Translations under genes and position numbers: made by a program
In this document: one piece after another, positions 1 to 5,411 of the stretch
Position numbering within the stretch: position 1 is the first letter of the stretch
Layout of the letters: each line of letters opens with the position of its first letter
NCBI GenBank assembly: GCA_029935325.1
Contig: JAOZKO010000209.1
Location: forward strand, 1-5,411
Direction: 5' to 3'
From: Bacteroidales bacterium
GTDB taxonomy: Bacteria; Bacteroidota; Bacteroidia; Bacteroidales; UBA1556
Length of the DNA: 5,411 nt
The notes under the pieces: generated by a model
Database searches by the model: none
The model's input: the letters and a program-made list of their open reading frames with translations, nothing else
Told to the model about the DNA's origin: nothing

Positions 1-1
1 T

Positions 2-2392
2 ATTGTTAGATTAATACTACGTCAGCGAATCTTGGTTTTGGTAATCTTAGGGATAACCACCGCATTTATGGCATACCAAGCCTCTCAGATAAAGATGTCG
101 TACCAGATGGCTCAAATGTTACCTGATGATGACTCTACCGTTGTTAAATACAATCAATTCAAAGAAATATTTGGTCAAGATGGAAGCGTGCTATATCTTG
201 GCATTAAAGACAGCCTTATTGATAGGATAGATCACTTTGCGCTCTGGTATGATTTAACAAATGATTTAAAAGAAATTGAAGGTGTAGAAGCCACATTATC
301 ATTAGCAAAAGTATTTGAATTAAAAAAAGACGATAGTCTCAAGCGCTTTGTGATTAATCCAATTTTTACTCAAAAACCTCAAAGTCAAGAAGAGCTAGAT
401 AGCCTATATAAACGGGTTTATAATTTGCCTTTTTATAGAGACTTGCTTTATAACTCTAAAACCAAATCAACTGTTTTAGCCGTAACTCTCGATAAGAAAA
501 TAGTTAATAGCAAAAGGCGGTTTGAGTTATTCGATAATATTGAATCCTTGGTTTCAAAATATGAAAACAAAAGCAAAATTGTGGTTCATTATTCTGGGCT
601 ACCATATATTAGAACTAAGACCTCTCAAAAAATAGAGTCGGAACTGCTTATGTTCACTGGATTAACAATGTTAATCGCTTCATTTGTTTTATTGTTTTTC
701 TTTAGGTCCTTTAAAGCTGTTTTCTACCCATTAATATTAATGATCGTATCTGTGATTTGGGTAATGGGATTTGTTCAAATATTTGGTTTTGAAATTACAA
801 TACTGACTGGTATTTTACCTCCCTTGATTATTGTACTTACTGTGGAGAACAGTATTTTTCTGCTAAATAAATACCATAGCGAATTCCGCTCCCATAGAAT
901 GAAAATAAAGGCATTAGCGCGAACAATTCATAGGGTTGGTGGAGCAATGTTTTTAACAAACCTTACAACAGCGGTGGGTTTTGCTGCCTTTATTATTACT
1001 CGTAATCATTTATTGGTAGATTTTGGTGTTGTTGCAGCTCTATCTATTATGATGGTATTTGTGCTTTCAATCTCTCTAATTCCTATATTCTTTAGCTTTG
1101 TTTCTGAGCCTTCAACTCGACATTTGCGCCATTTAGAAAGAAAAGGCCTTCATATTATAGTAGAAAAAATTCAATCAATTGTATTGAGCCGTCGTACGGT
1201 TATATATATTGTTACAACAGTAATTGTTGGAATAGGAGTAATTGGTATGCTTCAGTTGAAAACAACAGGAAATGTGGTTGATGATATTCCTAAGGACGAT
1301 CGCATGTATCAGGATTTGATTTTCTTTGAGAAAGAATTTAATGGTATTCTGCCTTTTGAAATAATGATTGACACCAAGAAGCCTAAGGGAGTAATGAAAT
1401 CGGCAACATTAAAAAGAATTTCAAGACTTCAAGATACTCTTGCAACTTATTCTGAATTTTCAAAATCAATATCAGTAGCTGATGTTGTAAAAATTGCCAA
1501 ACAGGCATATTATAATGGTGACCCAGCAAAATACTCTTTGCTTAATTCAAGTGAAAAAGTATTTGTGCTAAGTTATTTACCTAAAGATATGGGGCAAAAC
1601 AAGCGTACAATAATTAATTCTTTTGTGGATAGCAATATGCAAATTACTCGTATTACCGTTCAAATGGCGAATATTAGTAGTCCTGAGATTAAAGCCTTAC
1701 GAGCTGAATTAGAACCAAAAATTAAAGCAATATTTAATCCTGAAAAATATAATGTACTTCTTACTGGTACTAGCGTTGTATTTCTTGAAGGAACTGAATT
1801 TCTAGTCAAAAACCTTTTATACAGTCTTCTGCTTGCTATTATTATTATTGGTGGTATAATGTGGTTGCTTTTTAATTCTTTTAAAATGGTAGGAATTGCT
1901 CTTTTACCAAACCTTATTCCTCAGGTACTAACAGTTGCACTAATGGGATATTATGGCATTCCGCTAAAACCCTCAACTATTCTGATCTTTAGCATCGCCT
2001 TGGGTATTTCGGTTGACAATACTATTCACTTTCTTTCTAGATATCGAATGGAGCTGAAAACCAATAATATGGATATTAAAAAGTCCGTTATTAATGCCTT
2101 GCAAGAAACGGCTAACTCAATGATATACTCGTCTGTAGTTCTATTTCTTGGGTTTTCAGTATTTATACTTTCTTCCTTTGGAGGAACGGAGTCTTTAGGA
2201 AAACTTATCTCTTTTACATTATTAGCTGCAATGTTTTCAAATTTAGTGCTGCTTCCTTCGTTATTACTTACACTGGATAAGAAATTAACTACAAAAGCAT
2301 TTCAAGAGCCATATTTAGAAATCATGGACGAAGAAGATGATGTAAATGTAGATTATATAAATTTTGTACCAACTGAGGATGAAAAAGTATAG
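2..2392 (+). CDS. RND-superfamily (MMPL/HAE3-type) inner-membrane transporter, 5'-partial
   Basis: Proton-driven exporter of the RND superfamily, of the MMPL/HAE3 kind whose known members move lipids or hopanoids across the inner membrane; the substrate here is unknown. Visible residues are numbered from the codon at 2-4 (796 in total). Topology has the RND two-fold repeat: TM1 ~10-28, periplasmic loop ~30-212, TM2-TM6 ~214-366, TM7 ~397-417, second periplasmic loop ~418-600, TM8-TM12 ~602-757, then an acidic cytoplasmic tail. Family hallmarks are the loop-1 motif QMLPDDDST, the loop-2 motif VVDDIPKDD followed by FFEKEFNG, and the paired TM4/TM10 motifs VENSIFLLNKY and VDNTIHFLSRY, with acidic residues Glu282 and Asp672 aligned. 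The protein has no cysteine. The frame is open to the left edge and residues 1-10 already lead into TM1, so the TTG at 32 is not the start; probably only some 5-20 codons are missing. It is co-directional with the AsmA-like gene 6 nt downstream. Family is secure, substrate is not. Confidence 0.93.
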   Translation: MVRLILRQRILVLVILGITTAFMAYQASQIKMSYQMAQMLPDDDSTVVKYNQFKEIFGQDGSVLYLGIKDSLIDRIDHFALWYDLTNDLKEIEGVEATLSLAKVFELKKDDSLKRFVINPIFTQKPQSQEELDSLYKRVYNLPFYRDLLYNSKTKSTVLAVTLDKKIVNSKRRFELFDNIESLVSKYENKSKIVVHYSGLPYIRTKTSQKIESELLMFTGLTMLIASFVLLFFFRSFKAVFYPLILMIVSVIWVMGFVQIFGFEITILTGILPPLIIVLTVENSIFLLNKYHSEFRSHRMKIKALARTIHRVGGAMFLTNLTTAVGFAAFIITRNHLLVDFGVVAALSIMMVFVLSISLIPIFFSFVSEPSTRHLRHLERKGLHIIVEKIQSIVLSRRTVIYIVTTVIVGIGVIGMLQLKTTGNVVDDIPKDDRMYQDLIFFEKEFNGILPFEIMIDTKKPKGVMKSATLKRISRLQDTLATYSEFSKSISVADVVKIAKQAYYNGDPAKYSLLNSSEKVFVLSYLPKDMGQNKRTIINSFVDSNMQITRITVQMANISSPEIKALRAELEPKIKAIFNPEKYNVLLTGTSVVFLEGTEFLVKNLLYSLLLAIIIIGGIMWLLFNSFKMVGIALLPNLIPQVLTVALMGYYGIPLKPSTILIFSIALGISVDNTIHFLSRYRMELKTNNMDIKKSVINALQETANSMIYSSVVLFLGFSVFILSSFGGTESLGKLISFTLLAAMFSNLVLLPSLLLTLDKKLTTKAFQEPYLEIMDEEDDVNVDYINFVPTEDEKV

Positions 2393-2401
2393 CAGCAAAT
2401 G
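2390..2401 (+). other. Gene junction likely to be translationally coupled
   Basis: The transporter stop codon TAG (2390-2392) is followed by CAG CAA and then the ATG (2399-2401) of the AsmA-like gene, all in one reading frame. There is no Shine-Dalgarno sequence at a useful distance; the nearest purine motif, GAGG at 2375-2378, is about 20 nt before the ATG. Bacteroidota commonly do without a Shine-Dalgarno, and the short gap fits reinitiation by ribosomes finishing the upstream gene. No room for a separate promoter exists between the genes, although one inside the upstream coding sequence cannot be excluded. Confidence 0.6.
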
Positions 2402-4984
2402 AAAAAGCAGTATCGGAAAACATTAAGAAAGATTTTCTTTTACGGCTTTATAATTAGCCTTTTAGCTATTGTTTCAGGACTTGTTTTAGCTTATGTTTAT
2501 GAAGATAAAATAAAGCAGTTTACTATTAGTAAAATCAATAATAGTATTAATGCTAAAATAAAAGTTGAGGAAATAAATCTTAGTTTCTTTAGCCAATTTC
2601 CCTTCGCTTCGTTAAACTTCAAAAATGTAATAATACTTTCAAAAGACAGTACAAAAACTCAAAGCCTAATTGAGGCAAAAGATATTTATCTGAGTTTTGA
2701 TGTTTTTGAACTTATTAATGACGATTATAGTCTGCAGAATATTGTTATTGAAGACGCCATCTTTAACCTAATTGTGTCGAAAGATGGTATTCATAATTTT
2801 GATTTCTTCAATACAAATTCCTCCGACAGCAGTGATTTTCTATTAGATCTTAATTCCGTTTATGTAATTAATACCCAATTCAATTATCATAATATTGCCA
2901 CAAATCAAAGTTTTAATGTGCTGATTGAAGACGCAACTTTTAATGGGCAGTTTTCTAAAAATAATTTCAATATTGTTTTAAGTGGTAAAAACAATTTACA
3001 ATCATTTATAAACCAGGGAAGAATAATAGTAAAAGATAAGTCAATTGAGCTAAACGTGCAGCTTATTGCCGAACCAGCAACGGGGCTTTATAATTTACAA
3101 AAAGGTAAACTTATATATCAGGGAATACCATTAGGTCTTAGTGGTCAGTTAAGCTTCGGTAAAAACACAATTGGTATTGATGCCCACTTTAAAGCACAAA
3201 AACTAAATGTACAAAAAGTATTAGAAAATATACCCTCTAATAATAGGAAGCTATTTGAACAATACAAAATGGATGGCTTGGTAAGTATTGACGCATCCTT
3301 AAAAGGCAATATTGGTGGAAAACACACTCCACATATTGAGTTAAGTGCCAACCTATACGATTTTAGCATTGAATCAAAACAATATAATTTAGCCCTAAAT
3401 GAGTTGTCGTTAAAGCTTGACTATAACAACGGTAAGAGAAATAGCTTAAAATCATCAAGTATCACTATTCAAAATTTCAGTACCAAAAGCAGTATCGGGA
3501 AATTATCAGGAAAAATACTTATCCAAAACCTTTGGCAACCGCAAATTAAAGCAGATATTAACAGCCATTTAGACCTAGAAAAAGTAAAGCAATTTATCAA
3601 TATCGATACCATTAAACTAATGCGAGGCACAGCCGATTTACAATCCTGGATTAATATTAGTCTAATACATAATGATGATAGCAATAAGTGGGAATTAAGG
3701 CACATAGCTATGGATCATGATTATGATATTCAAAATGCTAGTTTTAGCTTTACAAAATCTGATGTTTTATACGACTCTATAAGCGCCCAGGGAAAAATGG
3801 AAGATAATTATTTGAAAATTAATTCTATAAGTCTATCAACAGGAAATACAAAGCTTTGGGGACAGTTGAGCATAGCCAATTTGCCAATTCCTATTTTTAA
3901 TAAAGGAAATAATAAGTACAAAATTGAGGGAAGTATTGTTTCTAATAAGCTAAGTTATAATCAAATAGCTAAAGCATTACCACTCTCAGTCAGTGATGAT
4001 AGCAGGTTTAACAATAATATTGATATTCGCCTTAAACTTAAAATTAATCAGTTTACATATCAAAATCTTATCGCTAATAATGCTATTGGGGAGCTTGTAA
4101 TGAATAATCGTAAAATAAGCTTTCATAATTTAAGTTTTAATGGTTTTGATGGACACTTTAATGGTAGTTTGCGAATTGATGGAAGCAAGCAAGGAAGCTA
4201 TAAATTATTCAATCAGGGAAATCTTAGCGCAGTTGATATTAGCAAAATATTTATAAATTTCAATAATTTTGATCAAAGTATAATTAGCTCAGATAATCTT
4301 AAGGGAAAATTATTTACCGATTATGTATTAAAATGTACTTTCAATAAGGATTGGAATATCATTAATGAAAGTATCGAGCTCAATGCAGATATGGAAATCC
4401 GAAATGGCGAATTAAACGATATGAAATCCTTAAATGCACTTAAATCATATACCAAGATTAATGACTTTTCACATATTGAATTCTCTAATTTAAAAAACAG
4501 CATTAGCATAAAAAATTCCAAGATTATTATTCCAAATATGGAGGTTAATTCTGATAAAATGAGAATTGAGTTGAGTGGCATACATAATTTTGATAATAGT
4601 TATGAATATCATTTTATAGTACTTCTTTCTGAGGTAATGGGTAAGAATTATAATAAAAGCCTGAGTAATGAATTTGGTGAGATTGAGGATGATGGCTTTG
4701 GACGCCCTCGCTTGTATTTTACGGTAATTGGTAACGGAGATGAATATAATGTTAAATACGACAGATCTGGATTGAACAAAAAGCTAAAGGAGGATTTACA
4801 AGACGAAAAAAGCAGCTTAAAGGACGCGTTAAATAAGGAATTTGGATGGTTTAAAACCGAAGAAGAAAAGCAAAAGAAAGACAGTATCCAAACTCCAAAA
4901 AGAGAAAAAGAAAAGGAAGAAGAGCAAATTAAAAAGCAAGAAGAGGGGGAATTTATTATCGAATGGGACGAAGACGAAGGATAG
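2399..4984 (+). CDS. AsmA-like inner-membrane-anchored periplasmic protein
   Basis: An 861-residue AsmA-family protein, probably a repeating-beta-groove protein that guides lipid across the periplasm; that role is known for distant relatives (TamB, YhdP, YdbH) and inferred here. A basic N-terminus (MKKQYRKTLRK) precedes one membrane anchor at ~12-34, giving N-in, C-out topology. The AsmA N-terminal region follows, with the SQFPFASL motif at ~65-72. Residues ~75-660 are alternating short strands rich in Asn, Ser, Ile and Lys, as expected for a long beta-groove. An AsmA-like C-terminal domain spans ~665-790. The last ~70 residues are a Lys/Glu-rich, probably helical tail ending in an acidic EWDEDEG. 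There is a single cysteine, Cys646. Length resembles YdbH more than the longer TamB and YhdP. The ATG start is supported by the standard basic-then-hydrophobic N-terminus and by the 6-nt gap to the exporter gene. It ends in tandem TAG TAA stops just before a hairpin terminator. Family assignment is good, specific function unknown. Confidence 0.87.
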   Translation: MKKQYRKTLRKIFFYGFIISLLAIVSGLVLAYVYEDKIKQFTISKINNSINAKIKVEEINLSFFSQFPFASLNFKNVIILSKDSTKTQSLIEAKDIYLSFDVFELINDDYSLQNIVIEDAIFNLIVSKDGIHNFDFFNTNSSDSSDFLLDLNSVYVINTQFNYHNIATNQSFNVLIEDATFNGQFSKNNFNIVLSGKNNLQSFINQGRIIVKDKSIELNVQLIAEPATGLYNLQKGKLIYQGIPLGLSGQLSFGKNTIGIDAHFKAQKLNVQKVLENIPSNNRKLFEQYKMDGLVSIDASLKGNIGGKHTPHIELSANLYDFSIESKQYNLALNELSLKLDYNNGKRNSLKSSSITIQNFSTKSSIGKLSGKILIQNLWQPQIKADINSHLDLEKVKQFINIDTIKLMRGTADLQSWINISLIHNDDSNKWELRHIAMDHDYDIQNASFSFTKSDVLYDSISAQGKMEDNYLKINSISLSTGNTKLWGQLSIANLPIPIFNKGNNKYKIEGSIVSNKLSYNQIAKALPLSVSDDSRFNNNIDIRLKLKINQFTYQNLIANNAIGELVMNNRKISFHNLSFNGFDGHFNGSLRIDGSKQGSYKLFNQGNLSAVDISKIFINFNNFDQSIISSDNLKGKLFTDYVLKCTFNKDWNIINESIELNADMEIRNGELNDMKSLNALKSYTKINDFSHIEFSNLKNSISIKNSKIIIPNMEVNSDKMRIELSGIHNFDNSYEYHFIVLLSEVMGKNYNKSLSNEFGEIEDDGFGRPRLYFTVIGNGDEYNVKYDRSGLNKKLKEDLQDEKSSLKDALNKEFGWFKTEEEKQKKDSIQTPKREKEKEEEQIKKQEEGEFIIEWDEDEG

Positions 4985-4993
4985 TAAAGGCAT

Positions 4994-5023
4994 AAAAAAA
5001 CCCACTAAAAAAGCGGGTTTTTT
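4994..5023. terminator. Bidirectional intrinsic terminator between convergent genes
   Basis: A hairpin with arms 4995-5005 and 5013-5023 and a 7-nt loop (TAAAAAA, 5006-5012). The outer nine pairs are perfect, six A-T and three C-G, so the A run on one side and the T run on the other supply a U tract whichever strand is transcribed. The fourth G+C-part pair is an A-C mismatch in the plus-strand transcript but a G-U wobble in the minus-strand transcript, so the hairpin is more stable for the minus-strand gene. It lies 9 nt past the AsmA-like stop codon and about 15 nt past the ACT gene stop codon, and so serves both. Confidence 0.85.
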
Positions 5024-5038
5024 CTACCAATTATATTT

Positions 5039-5411
5039 CTAAAAATCTTCATGTTTCAATCGTTTCAATACTGAGAAAGCAGCATCCACATCGGCATCAT
5101 TTACAATAACTGTAAATTCATGAGTTGTTGAAACTATTTCCAAAATATTAATTCCCTCATAGGCAAGCTTCTTAAGTATATGGTAATAAACACCAAAAAC
5201 TTGAGCATTTTCTTCAGGTAGCTTTATGGTAATGGATGATAAATCCGAAATTTTGAAAGTCAAAATTTCTTTTTCAAATATTCTTGCAATATCTTCACCT
5301 ATTACGTCGCTAAGAATAAGTGTTGTTTCATATATTCCTTGGGAAAAGGCATAAAATATTTCTTTACGATTGCTGATAATTTTTAATAATTCAGTTTGGC
5401 AATTTGTTAAT
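5039..5411 (-). CDS. ACT-domain protein, aspartokinase-ACT-like, C-terminal part
   Basis: C-terminal 123 residues of an ACT-domain protein, numbered from the first complete codon at 5408-5410; ACT domains bind small ligands, usually amino acids, and control enzymes or transcription. The clear ACT domain is residues ~57-119, with strand SSITIKLP, helix GVYYHILKKLAYEGI, strands NILEIVST and EFTVIVND, and helix DVDAAFSVLKRL. This resembles the C-terminal ACT domains of aspartate kinases and, as I recall, small stand-alone Bacteroidota proteins often annotated as aspartate-kinase-like; no kinase domain is visible, so I do not call it an aspartokinase. Residues ~20-48 look like the latter half of a second, degenerate ACT unit. 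The frame is open to the right edge, and the TTG at 5261-5263 falls between these two units, so it is not the start. It converges on the AsmA-like gene and shares its terminator. Ligand and partner are unknown. Confidence 0.75.
   Translation of the reverse strand, partial: LTNCQTELLKIISNRKEIFYAFSQGIYETTLILSDVIGEDIARIFEKEILTFKISDLSSITIKLPEENAQVFGVYYHILKKLAYEGINILEIVSTTHEFTVIVNDADVDAAFSVLKRLKHEDF

Noticed and set aside
32..34. TTG as start codon of the transporter gene
   Set aside because: The same frame is open to the window edge and the ten upstream codons (IVRLILRQRI) read as the natural basic lead into TM1, so the gene begins before the window.
3145..3705. Two short minus-strand reading frames (3145-3369 and 3469-3705)
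   Set aside because: They lie wholly inside the AsmA-like gene, have low-complexity Leu/Ser/Cys-rich translations typical of antisense shadows, and no domain.
4321..4581. A short minus-strand reading frame inside the AsmA-like gene
   Set aside because: Its hydrophobic Ile/Leu/Ser/Phe composition is what the complement of Asn/Lys/Glu-rich coding sequence gives; no independent coding evidence.
2390..4987. TAG reassigned to an amino acid, joining the two large genes
   Set aside because: The AsmA-like protein has a textbook N-terminus directly after the junction, the transporter ends at its usual tail, and no internal TAG occurs in any gene.
4842..5042. A 66-residue lysine-rich plus-strand reading frame
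   Set aside because: It is a frame-shifted reading of the purine-rich 3' end of the AsmA-like gene, runs through the terminator and has no family signature.
5261..5263. TTG as start codon of a 74-residue minus-strand protein
   Set aside because: The frame continues open to the right edge with coherent protein sequence, so this is an internal leucine codon of a longer gene.
1..5411. tRNA genes, CRISPR repeats, insertion-sequence ends or long direct repeats
   Set aside because: Reading both strands by eye gave no cloverleaf, regularly spaced repeat, transposase fragment or inverted terminal repeat; the window is almost entirely coding.

Overview
The window looks like chromosome from a low-G+C member of the Bacteroidota. 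The evidence is compositional and by family: the DNA is strongly A+T-rich, the one visible gene start has no Shine-Dalgarno sequence, and both large proteins read like Bacteroidota versions of their families (an MMPL/RND-type exporter and an AsmA-like protein with an FPFASL-type N-terminal motif and an acidic C-terminus). The exact genus cannot be told from this much sequence.

Layout: (1) positions 2-2392, plus strand, an RND-superfamily (MMPL/HAE3-type) inner-membrane transporter whose first few codons lie before the window; (2) positions 2399-4984, plus strand, a complete 861-residue AsmA-like membrane-anchored periplasmic protein, starting only 6 nt after the transporter stop codon and in the same reading frame; (3) positions 4985-5038, a 54-nt convergent intergenic gap holding a hairpin terminator that can serve both strands; (4) positions 5039-5411, minus strand, the C-terminal 123 residues of an ACT-domain protein whose start lies beyond the right edge. 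No stretch over 300 bases lacks a gene. I saw no RNA gene, mobile element, CRISPR array or long repeat.

The first two genes almost certainly form one transcription unit. RND/MMPL exporters of this type move lipids or other hydrophobic molecules out of the inner membrane. AsmA-like proteins are anchored in the inner membrane and reach into the periplasm, and their best-studied relatives (TamB, YhdP, YdbH) are implicated in moving phospholipid towards the outer membrane. The pairing suggests a two-part envelope lipid-trafficking module, but its substrate and any physical contact are inference. The minus-strand ACT gene belongs to a different transcription unit and is probably a small amino-acid-binding regulatory protein.

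Nothing here is clearly a new defence or mobile system. The points most worth a second look are the in-frame, topology-compatible junction of the two envelope genes, the aligned acidic residues in both halves of the transporter, the asymmetric bidirectional terminator, and the apparent degenerate ACT repeat.
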